Below, in pieces: positions 27,045 through 36,396 of a stretch of 64,000 bases of DNA. Location: NCBI GenBank assembly GCA_020248905.1, contig JADCGR010000012.1:62001-126000 (forward strand). Direction: 5' to 3'. Position numbers and translations under genes: made by a program. This DNA is from Curvibacter sp. GTDB lineage: Bacteria; Pseudomonadota; Gammaproteobacteria; Burkholderiales; Burkholderiaceae_C. Under the pieces are notes generated by a model, which made no database searches, was not told the DNA's origin, and saw only the letters and a list, made by a program, of their open reading frames with translations. How positions within the stretch are numbered: position 1 is the first letter of the stretch; every line of letters begins with the position of its first letter.

Positions 27045-28238
27045 ATGAAATTCCTCCGTTTCCAGACCCTGTGTGAGCAAGGCCAGGCTCGCGGCAAGCG
27101 CGTCTTCATCCGCGCCGACCTCAACGTTCCGCTGGATGACGCTGGCGCCATCACCGAAGACACCCGCATCCGCGCCTCTATCCCCTGCATCCGGATGGCC
27201 CTGGAGGCTGGCGCTGCCGTCATGGTTACCTCGCACCTCGGGCGCCCGACAGAGGGCGAATTCAAGCCCGAAGACAGCCTGGCCCCGGTGGCCCGCCGGC
27301 TCGGTGAACTGCTCGGCCGCGAAGTACCCCTGGTCTCCAGCTGGACCGAGGGTGTGCGCGTGGAGCCCGGCCAGCTGGTGATGCTGGAGAACGTGCGCCT
27401 GAACAAGGGGGAAAAGAAGAACGGCGAAGAGCTCAGCCGCAAGATGGCCGCGCTCTGCGACATCTTCGTGCATGACGCCTTCGGCACCGCGCACCGCGCC
27501 GAGGCCAGCACCTACGGTATCGCCCAGTACGCCCCGGTGGCCTGCGCCGGCCCGCTGCTTGCCGCCGAGATAGACGCCATCACCAAGGCCCTGCATAACC
27601 CCCGGCGGCCGCTGGTGGCCATCGTCGGTGGTTCCAAGGTTTCCACCAAGCTGTCCATCCTCAAGACCCTGGCGTCGCGCGTGGACCAGCTCATCGTGGG
27701 CGGCGGCATCGCCAACACCTTCCTGCTCGCCGCGGGCAAGCGCATCGGGGACTCGCTGGCGGAGCCGGAGAGGGTGCGCGAAGCGCAGCAGGTCATGGAC
27801 CTCATGAAGGAGCGCGGCGCCGAAGTGCCGCTGCCGGTGGATGTGTTGGTGGCGGACGAACTGTCTTCTCTGGCCCGCGCCAATCTGGTGTCCGCCGACC
27901 AGGTGGGGCCGCATGACCGCATCCTTGACATCGGCCCCAAGAGCGCCGGCAAGCTTGCCGACATCGTGGCCCGCGCGGGGACCATCGTCTGGAATGGTCC
28001 TGTCGGCGTCTTCGAGTACGACCAGTTCGCAGGCGGCACCAAGATGCTGGCCGCGGCGATTGCCCATTCGGACGCGTTCTCGATTGCCGGCGGCGGGGAC
28101 ACACTGGCCGCGATTGCCAAGTTCAACATCACGGACCAGGTGGGCTATATCTCCACCGGTGGCGGCGCCTTCCTGGAAGTGCTCGAAGGCAAGACTCTGC
28201 CGGCCTTCGAGATTCTGGAGCGACGCGCCGGGGCTTGA
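27045..28238 (+). CDS. pgk: Phosphoglycerate kinase
   Basis: 397 residues, the normal length, from the ATG at 27045 (MKFLRF). Diagnostic words: [10 protein letters not shown] near residue 20, [47 protein letters not shown] and the C-terminal nucleotide-site region [12 protein letters not shown] with [13 protein letters not shown]. It transfers phosphate between 1,3-bisphosphoglycerate and ATP in glycolysis and gluconeogenesis. A long open frame upstream of the ATG is a shadow of azlC/azlD. pyk and fba follow, a glycolytic cluster. Confidence 0.97.
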   Translation: MKFLRFQTLCEQGQARGKRVFIRADLNVPLDDAGAITEDTRIRASIPCIRMALEAGAAVMVTSHLGRPTEGEFKPEDSLAPVARRLGELLGREVPLVSSWTEGVRVEPGQLVMLENVRLNKGEKKNGEELSRKMAALCDIFVHDAFGTAHRAEASTYGIAQYAPVACAGPLLAAEIDAITKALHNPRRPLVAIVGGSKVSTKLSILKTLASRVDQLIVGGGIANTFLLAAGKRIGDSLAEPERVREAQQVMDLMKERGAEVPLPVDVLVADELSSLARANLVSADQVGPHDRILDIGPKSAGKLADIVARAGTIVWNGPVGVFEYDQFAGGTKMLAAAIAHSDAFSIAGGGDTLAAIAKFNITDQVGYISTGGGAFLEVLEGKTLPAFEILERRAGA

Positions 28239-28254
28239 CGGCTGATGGCCCTGG

Positions 28255-28287
28255 CATCGACGGCCCTGCAGGGGCCATCGATGTTTT
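28255..28287 (+). terminator. Terminator between pgk and pyk
   Basis: CATCGA at 28255-28260 pairs with TCGATG at 28278-28283, enclosing an inner GGCCC/GGGCC stem, and a TTTT run follows at 28284-28287. It separates pgk from pyk, which has its own ribosome site AAGGAG. Confidence 0.75.
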
Positions 28288-28348
28288 GTCGCACCCGTGT
28301 AACCGATTCCGTGCCAAAATAGAAACTAAGTTACAAGGAGACCGCCAG

Positions 28349-29782
28349 ATGAATCGTCGTGCGACCAAGATCGTTGCCACCCTCGGCCCAGCTTCCAGTG
28401 ACCCTGCCCTGCTGGAGCAGATGATCCGGGCCGGCGTGAACGTGGTTCGGCTCAACTTCAGCCACGGCAAGGCCCAGGACCACATCGACCGGGCCCGCCT
28501 CGTGCGCGAGGCCGCCGCCCGCGCCGGTCGTGAGGTGGCCATCATGGCCGACCTGCAGGGTCCCAAGATCCGCGTCGGCAAGTTTGCCGACAACAAGGTG
28601 CAGCTCAAGAACGGCCAGCCCTTTGTGCTGGATGCGGCCCGCACCGAGCCTGGCGATATCAACGCCGTGGGTCTGGACTACAAGGAGCTTCCCCAGGACG
28701 TGAAGGTGGGTGATGTGCTACTCCTGGCCGACGGCCTCATCGTCATGGAAGTCCTGGCGGTCAAGGGAGCGGCTGTGCACTGCAAGGTGGTACAGGGCGG
28801 CGAGCTCTCCAACAACAAGGGCATCAACAAGAAGGGTGGCGGCCTGACCGCGCCTGCGCTGACGGCCAAGGACATGGAGGACATCAAGACGGCGATGAGC
28901 TTCCAGGCCGATTACGTGGCGGTGAGCTTCCCGCAGAACGCCACCGACATGGAAATGGCGCGTCAGCTCTGCAACGTCGCGGGCGCGGCATTCAACCACA
29001 AACCGCTGCTGATTGCCAAGATCGAGCGCGCCGAGGCCATCCCGCGGCTGGAGGAGATCCTGCGAGCCAGCGACAGCATCATGGTCGCGCGCGGTGACCT
29101 GGCCATCGAGGTGGGCAACGCAGCCGTCCCTGCGCTGCAAAAGCGCATGATCAAGATGGCGCACGAGATGGACAGGACCGTGATCACGGCCACCCACATG
29201 ATGGAGTCCATGATCAACAACCCCATGCCCACACGCGCCGAGGTGAGCGACGTGGCCAATGCGGTACTCGACGGCTCGGACGCCGTGATGACATCGGCCG
29301 AGACTGCCGCAGGCAATTTCCCGCTCGAGACGGTGGTCGAAATGGCTGGTATCTGTGTGGCCGCAGAGTCCGCCGAGGAGGTCAAGCTCGATGCCGATTT
29401 CAGCGGCAAGACCTTTGCGCGCATCGACCAGTCCATCGCCATGGGGGCGCTGTTCACCGCTTACCACCTTGGGGCCAAGGCCATCGTCGCGCTCACCGAT
29501 TCCGGTTCCACCGCGCTGTGGATGAGCCGCCATCGCGTCCACATCCCGATCTACGCGCTCACGCCCAAGGTCGCGACCCAGCGCAAGATGACGCTGTACC
29601 GCAATGTCAGCCCGCTGCTCATGGACACCGCAGCCGATCGCGATACCGCGCTCGCACAGGCCGAGCAGCACCTCAAGTCCCGCGGCATCGTCCAGCCGGG
29701 CGACATCTACGTCATTACCTGCGGCGAGCCCATGGGCGCACCCGGCGGAACGAACATGCTCAAGATCTGCCGCGTGGCCTGA
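28349..29782 (+). CDS. pyk: Pyruvate kinase
   Basis: 477 residues from the ATG at 28349, 9 bases after AAGGAG. Key words: TKIVATLGPASS at the start, RLNFSHG, DLQGPKIRVG, the active-site region LLIAKIERAEAI and MVARGDLAIE, and ATHMMESMINNPMPTRAEVSDVANAVLDG, in part TRAEVSDVANAV. The C-terminal regulatory domain is complete (ITCGEP near the end). It converts phosphoenolpyruvate and ADP to pyruvate and ATP. It is followed by the fba gene with its own promoter region. Confidence 0.97.
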   Translation: MNRRATKIVATLGPASSDPALLEQMIRAGVNVVRLNFSHGKAQDHIDRARLVREAAARAGREVAIMADLQGPKIRVGKFADNKVQLKNGQPFVLDAARTEPGDINAVGLDYKELPQDVKVGDVLLLADGLIVMEVLAVKGAAVHCKVVQGGELSNNKGINKKGGGLTAPALTAKDMEDIKTAMSFQADYVAVSFPQNATDMEMARQLCNVAGAAFNHKPLLIAKIERAEAIPRLEEILRASDSIMVARGDLAIEVGNAAVPALQKRMIKMAHEMDRTVITATHMMESMINNPMPTRAEVSDVANAVLDGSDAVMTSAETAAGNFPLETVVEMAGICVAAESAEEVKLDADFSGKTFARIDQSIAMGALFTAYHLGAKAIVALTDSGSTALWMSRHRVHIPIYALTPKVATQRKMTLYRNVSPLLMDTAADRDTALAQAEQHLKSRGIVQPGDIYVITCGEPMGAPGGTNMLKICRVA

Positions 29783-29792
29783 GCGCCGAGCG

Positions 29793-29865
29793 CTTTGCGG
29801 GGGCTCTTTGCGGGGGCTCTCCTGAGGGACGATAAAATTACAGGTTACCAACCTGTTACCAACCT
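29793..29865 (+). promoter_or_regulatory. fba upstream region: TAAAAT -10 box flanked by two tandem repeats
   Basis: CTTTGCGGGGGCT is repeated in tandem (29793-29805, 29806-29818), TAAAAT at 29833-29838 is a probable -10 box, and just downstream GTTACCAACCT is repeated in tandem (29844-29854, 29855-29865). The second array includes the palindrome AGGTTACCAACCT (29842-29854), placed at the likely transcription start, a position for a repressor or a leader structure. No known regulator site matches it in my memory. Confidence 0.45.
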
Positions 29866-29881
29866 TCCCGGGGGATTCCTC

Positions 29882-30946
29882 ATGCCACTCGTCTCGATGC
29901 GCGAGCTGCTGGACCACGCTGCCGCTAACGGCTACGGTATTCCGGCTTTCAACGTCAACAACCTCGAGCAGGTCCAGGCCGTGATGGCCGCTGCCGACGA
30001 AGTCGGTGCGCCCGTCATCCTGCAGGCCAGCGCGGGCGCCCGCAAGTACGCCGGCGAGCCCTTCATCAAGCATCTGATCCAGGCCGCCTGCGAGGCCTAT
30101 CCGCACATTCCCTTGGTCATGCACCAGGACCACGGCACCAGTCCCAAGGTCTGCGAAGGGGCCATCGGGCTGGGCTTTGGCTCGGTGATGATGGACGGCT
30201 CGCTCAAGGAAGACGGCAAGACCCCGGCCGACTTCGCCTACAACGTCGACGTGACGCGCAAGGTGGTGGACCTTGCCCACAAGGTGGGCGTCACCGTGGA
30301 AGGTGAGCTGGGCTGCCTGGGCAACCTGGAAACCGGCGACGCCGGCGAGGAAGACGGCATCGGCGCCGAAGGCAAGCTCGACCACAGCCAGATGCTGACC
30401 GACCCAGAAGAGGCAGCCCAGTTTGTCAAGGCCACGCAGCTCGACGCGCTGGCCATTGCCATCGGCACCAGCCACGGCGCCTACAAGTTCAGTCGCCCAC
30501 CCACCGGTGACATCCTGGCCATCTCGCGGGTCAAGGAAATCAACCGCCGCATTCCCAACACCCATCTGGTGATGCACGGTTCTTCGTCCGTGCCGCAGGA
30601 ACTGCTGGACATCATCAACCAGTACGGCGGCAAGATGAAGCAGACCTATGGCGTGCCGATCCAGGAAATCCAGGAAGCCATCAAGCACGGCGTGCGCAAG
30701 ATCAACATCGACACCGACATCCGCCTTGCCATGACGGGTGCCGTGCGCAAGTTCCTGGCCGAGAACCCGGACAAGTTCGACGCGCGCGAATGGCTCAAGC
30801 CGGCGCGCGAAGCCGCCAAACTCGTCTGCAAGTCGCGCTACCTTGAGTTCGGCTGTGAAGGCCAGGGCGCCAAGGTCAAGGGCGCGAGCCTGCAGGTCAT
30901 GGCCACCAAGTACGCCCAGGGCGAGCTGGCCCAGGTGGTGAACTGA
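29882..30946 (+). CDS. fba: Fructose-bisphosphate aldolase, class II
   Basis: 354 residues from the ATG at 29882 ([14 protein letters not shown]). Class II features: zinc-binding MHQDHGTS (with HxDH) near residue 80, ELGCLG with metal/active-site Glu, and GTSHGAYKF and [11 protein letters not shown] containing the second zinc His region and substrate site. The CbbA-like longer type seen in proteobacteria with [15 protein letters not shown] near residue 280. It cleaves fructose-1,6-bisphosphate reversibly. The open frame upstream of the ATG crosses the repeat array and is not coding. Confidence 0.96.
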   Translation: MPLVSMRELLDHAAANGYGIPAFNVNNLEQVQAVMAAADEVGAPVILQASAGARKYAGEPFIKHLIQAACEAYPHIPLVMHQDHGTSPKVCEGAIGLGFGSVMMDGSLKEDGKTPADFAYNVDVTRKVVDLAHKVGVTVEGELGCLGNLETGDAGEEDGIGAEGKLDHSQMLTDPEEAAQFVKATQLDALAIAIGTSHGAYKFSRPPTGDILAISRVKEINRRIPNTHLVMHGSSSVPQELLDIINQYGGKMKQTYGVPIQEIQEAIKHGVRKINIDTDIRLAMTGAVRKFLAENPDKFDAREWLKPAREAAKLVCKSRYLEFGCEGQGAKVKGASLQVMATKYAQGELAQVVN

Positions 30947-30971
30947 GGGCGCGAACTTGCGATAATCGACG

Positions 30972-31003
30972 GCCCGGCGCGATCGCGTCGGGCTTTTCTT
31001 TTT
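30972..31003 (+). terminator. Terminator after fba
   Basis: GCCCG at 30972-30976 pairs with CGGGC at 30989-30993 around an inner CGCGATCGCG palindrome, followed by TTTTCTTTTT to about 31003. The purC ATG comes only 9 bases later, so purC either starts transcription inside this hairpin or reads through it; GATAAT at 30961-30966 with TGC before it resembles an extended -10. Confidence 0.75.
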
Positions 31004-31011
31004 CCAGCATC

Positions 31012-31908
31012 ATGACCTCCGCCCTGCACACCTCCAGTCTGCGCTCCCTGCCCCTGCTGGCCCGGGGCAAGGTGCGTGACAACTACGCGGTGGGCGAGGA
31101 CCACATCCTCATGGTGGCCTCGGACCGCATCAGTGCCTTCGATGTGATCATGGGCGAGCCCATCCCCGGCAAGGGCGAGCTGCTGACCCGCATGGCGCTT
31201 TTCTGGTTCGAGCAGCTCGGGGGCATCTGCCCCAATCACCTGACCGGCGCCGATCCACTCAGCGTGGTCCAGCCCGACGAGGCCGCGCAGGTGCGCGGTC
31301 GCGCGATGCTGGTCAAGCGGCTGCGGCCCATCCCCGTGGAAGCCGTGGTGCGTGGCTACCTCGCCGGCAGCGGCTGGGCCGAGTACCAGGCCAGCCAGTC
31401 GGTCTGCGGCGTCAAGCTGCCCGCCGGCCTGAAGAACGCCAGCAAGCTGCCCGAGCCCATCTACACGCCCGCCGCCAAGGCCGAGGTGGGCGAGCACGAC
31501 GAGAACATCACCTACGAGAAGACGGCGAAGATGATCGGCCCGGCGCTGGCCTCGCAGATCCGCGACATCTCGATCGCCCTGTACAAGGCCGCCAGCGAGA
31601 TCGCCCTGAAGAAGGGGATCATCATCGCCGACACCAAGTTTGAGTTCGGGCAGGATCGTGATGGCACCCTGGTGCTGATGGACGAGGTGCTGACGCCGGA
31701 CTCCTCGCGTTACTGGCCGGTGGAAGGTTACGTCGAGGGAAGCAACCCGCCAAGCTATGACAAGCAGTTCCTGCGTGACTGGCTCGAAACCGCCACGGTG
31801 AATGGCAAGCCCTGGGGCAAGACCAAACCGGCCCCCGCGCTACCGCAAGAAGTGATAGAGAAGACCGCCGCCAAGTACCGCGAGGCCTTGAAGCGCTTGA
31901 CGGCCTGA
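31012..31908 (+). CDS. purC: Phosphoribosylaminoimidazole-succinocarboxamide synthase
   Basis: 298 residues, the longer SAICAR synthase type found in proteobacteria. Motifs: [13 protein letters not shown] (nucleotide loop), [31 protein letters not shown], in part [22 protein letters not shown] and [13 protein letters not shown]. It joins aspartate to CAIR with ATP hydrolysis in purine synthesis. Other pur genes (purE, purK) lie 1.1 kb downstream on the same strand, separated by the reverse-oriented thioredoxin gene. Confidence 0.97.
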   Translation: MTSALHTSSLRSLPLLARGKVRDNYAVGEDHILMVASDRISAFDVIMGEPIPGKGELLTRMALFWFEQLGGICPNHLTGADPLSVVQPDEAAQVRGRAMLVKRLRPIPVEAVVRGYLAGSGWAEYQASQSVCGVKLPAGLKNASKLPEPIYTPAAKAEVGEHDENITYEKTAKMIGPALASQIRDISIALYKAASEIALKKGIIIADTKFEFGQDRDGTLVLMDEVLTPDSSRYWPVEGYVEGSNPPSYDKQFLRDWLETATVNGKPWGKTKPAPALPQEVIEKTAAKYREALKRLTA

Positions 31909-31939
31909 GCGCCAGCGCCAGCGCAAGGCAGTAGTCAAC

Positions 31940-32041
31940 AACAGGGCGCCCCTGGAACCGGCTTCGCCGGACCACTGGGTGCGCCCCCCGTGCGTCGCAG
32001 GGGAGAGAGGGGGGGCGCGGCGCAGCCGCTCAGGGGGTGCT
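31940..32041. repeat. GC-rich palindromic intergenic repeat between purC and the thioredoxin gene
   Basis: The segment contains the hairpin CCGGCTTCGCCGG (31963-31975), runs of C and G (GCGCCCCCCG, GGGGAGAGAGGGGGG) and GGCGCGGCGCAGCCGC. From memory, such blocks are a family of dispersed intergenic repeats in Comamonadaceae. Here it separates two convergent genes and can serve as a transcript stop. Confidence 0.45.
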
Positions 32042-33001
32042 TCAGTTCAGGGCCATGCTGAGCTTACGCCGATAAGACGACACAAGCGCAGCCTGCTCGT
32101 CTTGCTGCACCGTCGTGGGGCCAGCCAGCTCAATGCCACCCTCACTCTTACCGCTGATTTCCTGCGCGGGGGCCTTGGGCTTGGGCGGGGTCAGCAGCTC
32201 GAGAATGGCAATAAAGGTCTTGCGCGGGGCTTCCTCGTCCCACTTCTTGTCGCGCATGATGATCTCCAGCAACTCGTCCAGTGCCGCCTCCCAGGCGTTG
32301 GCCGACATGAGCACGCGAGCCTTGGCAAAGCGGGCGGCGAAGTCACGCTTGTTCGCGTTGATGGCGTCATCAAACTTGTCCAGCGGCCACTGGCCGCGTG
32401 GATCGTTGCTGACGAACTCCAGCGCGTTGAGCCATTGCTGCAGGGCTTCGAACGGGAGGGGGACCGGGATGCGCGCGAGCGCAGGGGCCAGCTGCGCTGC
32501 GGCCTGGTCCAGCGCGCCGCTGCCGATGAGCAGCTTGATGTAGTTGTAGCGCAGCGCGTCGTTGGCCGGTTCCGCCTGCAGGGCCTGGGCCATGCGCGTC
32601 AGGGCGCTTGCGATGTCGCCGGACTCCAAGTGCTCCTGCGCTTGCTCGGCGTCCGCCTGCGCCTGAAGCTGTTCCTCGCCCGGCAGATGTTTGTCGAGAA
32701 ACTCGCGCAGCTTGCCTTCAGGCAGCGCGCCCATGAAGCCGTCCACGGGCTTTCCCCCCATCATCAGCACACAGGTCGGGATGCTGCGGATGCCAAAGGC
32801 GGCGGCCAGCTCCTGCTGTTCGTCGGAGTTGATCTTGGCCAGCACAAAGCGACCCTTGTAGGCGACTTCGAGCTTTTCGAGGATGGGCCCGAGCGACTTG
32901 CAGGGGCCGCACCAGGGCGCCCAGAAATCAACCAGCACAGGCACGGATAGGGAGGCCTGGATAACCTCGGTTTCAAAGTTTTCGGTCGTGATGTCGATCA
33001 T
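32042..33001 (-). CDS. Thioredoxin with C-terminal TPR region (YbbN/CnoX-like)
   Basis: From ATG 33001 the protein has 319 residues: an N-terminal thioredoxin domain (DFWAPWCGPCKSLGPIL, redox motif WCGPC at about residue 31-35) and a helical TPR-like region (about 115-290, EQAQEHLESGDIASALTRM type repeats). This layout is that of CnoX/YbbN co-chaperones that hand substrates to chaperones under oxidative stress; here the CGPC is intact, whereas in E. coli YbbN the motif is altered. The frame upstream to 33046 lacks a ribosome site. It diverges from purE (35 bases apart) and converges with purC. Confidence 0.88.
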   Translation of the reverse strand: MIDITTENFETEVIQASLSVPVLVDFWAPWCGPCKSLGPILEKLEVAYKGRFVLAKINSDEQQELAAAFGIRSIPTCVLMMGGKPVDGFMGALPEGKLREFLDKHLPGEEQLQAQADAEQAQEHLESGDIASALTRMAQALQAEPANDALRYNYIKLLIGSGALDQAAAQLAPALARIPVPLPFEALQQWLNALEFVSNDPRGQWPLDKFDDAINANKRDFAARFAKARVLMSANAWEAALDELLEIIMRDKKWDEEAPRKTFIAILELLTPPKPKAPAQEISGKSEGGIELAGPTTVQQDEQAALVSSYRRKLSMALN

Positions 33002-33036
33002 TTGGGGCGGTCCGGCACGGAAAGTAAAATTCGGGG

Positions 33037-33528
33037 ATGAAAACACTCATCGGCGTCGTCATGGGTTCCAGTTCCGACTGGGACACCATGCAACAGGCAG
33101 TCCAGATTCTCCAACACTTTGGCGTCGGCCATGAAGCCAAGGTCGTCTCGGCGCACCGCATGCCTGACGACATGTTTGCCTACGCCGAGAGCGCCGCCGG
33201 GCGCGGCCTCAAGGCCATCATTGCCGGTGCCGGCGGGGCCGCCCATTTGCCGGGCATGCTGGCCGCCAAGACCGTTTTGCCTGTGCTGGGCGTGCCGGTG
33301 CCCAGCAAGCACCTGCAGGGCGTGGACTCGCTGCACAGCATCGTGCAGATGCCCAAGGGCATTCCGGTGGCAACCTTCGCCATCGGGCCCGCAGGTGCGG
33401 CCAACGCGGCGCTGTTTGCCGTTGCCATATTGGCCAACGAAGACGCGGCCCTGCGCCAGAAACTTGATGCCTACCGGGCCGAGCAGACCGCCCACGCGCG
33501 CGGCATGCACCTGCCACCGGCCCTATGA
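33037..33528 (+). CDS. purE: 5-(Carboxyamino)imidazole ribonucleotide mutase
   Basis: 163 residues with the class I PurE words [13 protein letters not shown] near the start (phosphate-binding GSxSD), [22 protein letters not shown] and [24 protein letters not shown], in part [12 protein letters not shown]. It converts N5-CAIR to CAIR in purine synthesis. It is coupled to purK by an ATGA overlap. Confidence 0.97.
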   Translation: MKTLIGVVMGSSSDWDTMQQAVQILQHFGVGHEAKVVSAHRMPDDMFAYAESAAGRGLKAIIAGAGGAAHLPGMLAAKTVLPVLGVPVPSKHLQGVDSLHSIVQMPKGIPVATFAIGPAGAANAALFAVAILANEDAALRQKLDAYRAEQTAHARGMHLPPAL

Positions 33529-34712
33529 GCGCCCATGACGCTCGTGGGCGCATCCTGCCCGGCGCCCTGGTCAATGGCCAGCCCGCGACGCTGGGCGTCA
33601 TGGGCGGCGGCCAGCTCGGGCGCATGTTCGTGCACGCCGCCCAGCGCATGGGCTACTTCACGGCTGTGCTCGACCCCGATCCCGCCAGCCCCGCAGGGCG
33701 CGTCAGCCATCACCATATCCAGACCGACTATCTCGACGAACAGGGCCTGGCGCAGCTGATGCAACGCAGCGCCGCCATCACCACCGAGTTCGAGAACGTC
33801 CCCGCACCGGCGCTGCTCACCCTGGGGGCACACCGGCTGGTGGCGCCTGCCGCGCCCGCCGTGGCAATCGCCCAGGATCGCGCAAAGGAGAAAGCCCATT
33901 TCGCCAGTTGCGGCGTGCCGGTGGCACCGCACGCGGTGATCGACACCCCGCAGCAGCTCGCAGCGGTCCAGGACACGCTGCTGCCCGGCATCCTGAAGAC
34001 GGCGCGCCTGGGGTACGACGGCAAGGGCCAGATCCGCGTGAAGACGCGTGCCGAGCTCGTGGCCGCCTGGGACGAGCTCAAGCGCGTGCCCTGCGTGCTC
34101 GAGCAGCTGCTGCCGCTGGTGGCCGAATGTTCGGTGATCGTGGCGCGCGGCGCCGACGGGCAGATGGTGCACTTTCCGGTACAGCGCAACCGGCACCGCA
34201 ACGGCATTCTGGCCACCACCGAGGTCTACGACGGCAATGTGCCGCCCACCCCCGCAGCGCAGGCGATTGAAGCGACGAAGTCGATTGCCGAGGGCCTGCA
34301 GTATGTGGGCGTGCTCTGCGTGGAGTTTTTCCTGCTGCAGGATGGCTCCCTGGTCGTCAACGAAATGGCGCCGCGACCCCACAACAGCGGCCACTACAGT
34401 CTGGATGCTTGCGACCATTCGCAGTTCGATCTGCAGGTCTGCACGCTGACCGGCCTGCCCCTGCCCCAGCCGCGCCTGCACAGCCCGGCCATCATGCTCA
34501 ATCTGCTCGGTGACATCTGGCATCAGTTCCATGGCACGCCCCCGTGGGATGAGGTGCTGGCCTTGCCAGGCACCCATCTGCATCTGTACGGCAAGCTCGA
34601 CGCCAAGCCCGGTCGCAAGATGGGCCACCTGAACATCACCGGGCCCACGCTTGAGCAGGTGCGCGCCACGGCCCGGGCCGCGGCGAAAGTGCTGGGTCTG
34701 GAGCCCGTCTGA
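33525..34712 (+). CDS. purK: 5-(Carboxyamino)imidazole ribonucleotide synthase
   Basis: 395 residues; starts within the purE stop. ATP-grasp enzyme: [12 protein letters not shown] near residue 24 (nucleotide-binding loop), [34 protein letters not shown] and the metal site in [16 protein letters not shown], with GDIW near the C-terminus. It makes N5-CAIR from AIR, bicarbonate and ATP, feeding PurE. The N-terminal 20 residues ([13 protein letters not shown]) are a modest extension. Confidence 0.96.
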   Translation: MSAHDARGRILPGALVNGQPATLGVMGGGQLGRMFVHAAQRMGYFTAVLDPDPASPAGRVSHHHIQTDYLDEQGLAQLMQRSAAITTEFENVPAPALLTLGAHRLVAPAAPAVAIAQDRAKEKAHFASCGVPVAPHAVIDTPQQLAAVQDTLLPGILKTARLGYDGKGQIRVKTRAELVAAWDELKRVPCVLEQLLPLVAECSVIVARGADGQMVHFPVQRNRHRNGILATTEVYDGNVPPTPAAQAIEATKSIAEGLQYVGVLCVEFFLLQDGSLVVNEMAPRPHNSGHYSLDACDHSQFDLQVCTLTGLPLPQPRLHSPAIMLNLLGDIWHQFHGTPPWDEVLALPGTHLHLYGKLDAKPGRKMGHLNITGPTLEQVRATARAAAKVLGLEPV

Positions 34713-34734
34713 GCGCGTCTCGGGGCTGCCCATC

Positions 34735-35736
34735 ATGATCTTGGACGGTAGCGACCCGGCCTCCGTACGCACGGCGGCCCAGGCCCTGCGTCGCGGGGAG
34801 CTGCTGGGGCTGCCCACCGAAACCGTGTACGGCCTCGGGGCGGATGCAGACAACGACGCGGCTGTGGCGCGGATCTTTGTCGCCAAGGGTAGACCCAGCA
34901 ACCATCCGCTGATCGTGCATGTCGCGGACGCAGCCGATATCGACCACTACGCGTGCGAGGTCCCGGACTTTGCCCGTCGTCTCCTCCAGGCCTGCTGGCC
35001 CGGCCCGCTCACCGTCATCCTGCCGCGCCGCGCGGGCGTGGGCACCGCTGCTGCGGGTGGGCAGGACTCGATCGGCCTGCGCTGCCCCTCGCACCCTGTG
35101 GCGCACGCCCTGCTGCGCTTGGCCCGCGATCTGGGCGTGTGTGGCGTGGCCGCACCCAGCGCCAACCAGTTCGGCCGTGTCAGTCCCACGACGGCCGCGC
35201 ATGTGCAGGGCGAGTTTGGTGAGGGCCTGCTCATCCTCGACGGCGGGCCCTGCGAGGTCGGCATCGAATCCACCATCGTCGACTGCACGCGCGGCGTGCC
35301 CGTGCTGCTACGTCCGGGGCGTATCTCGCGCCAGCAGATCGAGGCGGCTTGCGGTGAGAGCCTGCGCGACCAGGATGCGCTGCCCGACGCGGCACCACGC
35401 GCCTCGGGCACGCTGGAGGCGCATTACGCGCCGCGCGCCAAGCTGCGCCTGATGGACGGCGCCCTGCTGCAGACGGCGCTGGAGGTGCTGGGCCCCGAAT
35501 TCGATGGCGGCCGGGCCACCATTGCGGTCTATGCGCGCCGCCCACTGCGTTCCCCGTTGAGCAAGGTGCTGTACCGCCGCATGCCCGACGATGCCGAGGC
35601 GGCCGCGCGCGAGCTGTTTGCCGCCCTGCGCGCGTTCGACGCACAGGGCGCGAACCTGATCTGGGTCGAGCAGCCACCGCAGGGGCCTCAGTGGGAGGGC
35701 GTGCGCGACCGTCTGCAACGCGCGGCCGCGAGCTAG
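34735..35736 (+). CDS. L-threonylcarbamoyladenylate synthase (Sua5 type)
   Basis: From the ATG at 34735 (22 bases after purK) the product has 333 residues: an N-terminal YrdC domain (LLGLPTETVYGLGADA, KGRPSNHPLIVHV, SIGLRCPSHPVA, AAPSANQFGRVSPTTAAHV, in part APSANQFGRVSPT) and a C-terminal Sua5 domain (SGTLEAHYAPRAKL; ATIAVYARRP). It makes threonylcarbamoyl-AMP for the t6A modification of tRNA; the partner TsaB is encoded at 39994. The frame upstream to 34651 is a shadow of purK. Confidence 0.93.
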   Translation: MILDGSDPASVRTAAQALRRGELLGLPTETVYGLGADADNDAAVARIFVAKGRPSNHPLIVHVADAADIDHYACEVPDFARRLLQACWPGPLTVILPRRAGVGTAAAGGQDSIGLRCPSHPVAHALLRLARDLGVCGVAAPSANQFGRVSPTTAAHVQGEFGEGLLILDGGPCEVGIESTIVDCTRGVPVLLRPGRISRQQIEAACGESLRDQDALPDAAPRASGTLEAHYAPRAKLRLMDGALLQTALEVLGPEFDGGRATIAVYARRPLRSPLSKVLYRRMPDDAEAAARELFAALRAFDAQGANLIWVEQPPQGPQWEGVRDRLQRAAAS

Positions 35737-35804
35737 GGCCTGCGCGCAATCGAGAACGACGTGTGAGCAGACCGCAGTCTTCAACCATCCATTGAGCGGG
35801 CGTC

Positions 35805-36136
35805 ATGAAGCACTTTATGTTTGTCGGTGCGGGCCTGCTGGCCACACTGGGCTGCCGGGCGCAGTCTTGCGCTACAGGCGCGCGCGACCTCGCTGGCCTG
35901 AGCCTGGGGGTGGCGCTGCGTTTCAACAAGGCCAAGACCATGGCACCGTCAGCGCCAGAGAGACCTTCGACGGCAATCTGCTCGCGCTCGGCTGGCGCCC
36001 CAAGATCGCGGCACACTGGTCACTCGATGTCGAGGGCCGTCGGCTGAGCTTCAGGGCCAAGACCAGCACGATCACCGGCGCTCTGGCCGAGCCCTATGTG
36101 CGCCAGCTGGGGCTGGGGCTCAACCATCACTTCTGA
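35805..36136 (+). pseudogene. Remnant of an outer-membrane beta-barrel protein, frameshifted
   Basis: One frame (from ATG 35805) gives a signal-like start MKHFMFVGAGLLATLGCRAQS and a short piece LSLGVALRFNKAKT; another frame then gives FDGNLLALGWRPKIAAHWSLD and a terminus LGLGLNHHF, typical of the last strand of small outer-membrane barrels with C-terminal Phe. Joining the two needs a shift at about 35935-35950, and the total is shorter than a normal barrel protein, so an internal deletion is likely as well. Family assignment (OmpW or lipid A deacylase type) is not possible. Confidence 0.5.
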
Positions 36137-36396
36137 GCGGGGCGCTCGCGTCCGTAGCGCAGCTTCATGCCCAGGATGGCCAGGGCCAGCACCAGTGTGA
36201 CTGCGTTGGCTGCGACCACCGGCCAGGCGGCAACCAGCACGCCGTAGACCAGCCACAGCGCCACGCCGGTGGTGAACATGGCATACATGCCCAGGGAGAT
36301 GCCGCTCACGTCCCGTGTGCGGAAGGTATGAAGCGCCTGGGGCAGGAAGCTGAGCGTGGTGAGACAGGCCGCGAGGTAACCGATGAGGTCGTTCAT
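36127..36396 (-). CDS. SemiSWEET-type small sugar transporter
   Basis: The ATG at 36396 gives 89 residues with three membrane helices and the PQ-loop words TTLSFLPQALHTFRTRD and SGISLGMYAMFTTGVALW, as in bacterial SemiSWEETs, which dimerise to form a sugar pore. Its start overlaps the stop of the diguanylate cyclase gene by 4 bases (ATGA), so the two are coupled. The longer frame start (36426) lies inside the cyclase gene. The last bases overlap the barrel remnant on the other strand. Confidence 0.82.
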   Translation of the reverse strand: MNDLIGYLAACLTTLSFLPQALHTFRTRDVSGISLGMYAMFTTGVALWLVYGVLVAAWPVVAANAVTLVLALAILGMKLRYGRERPAQK

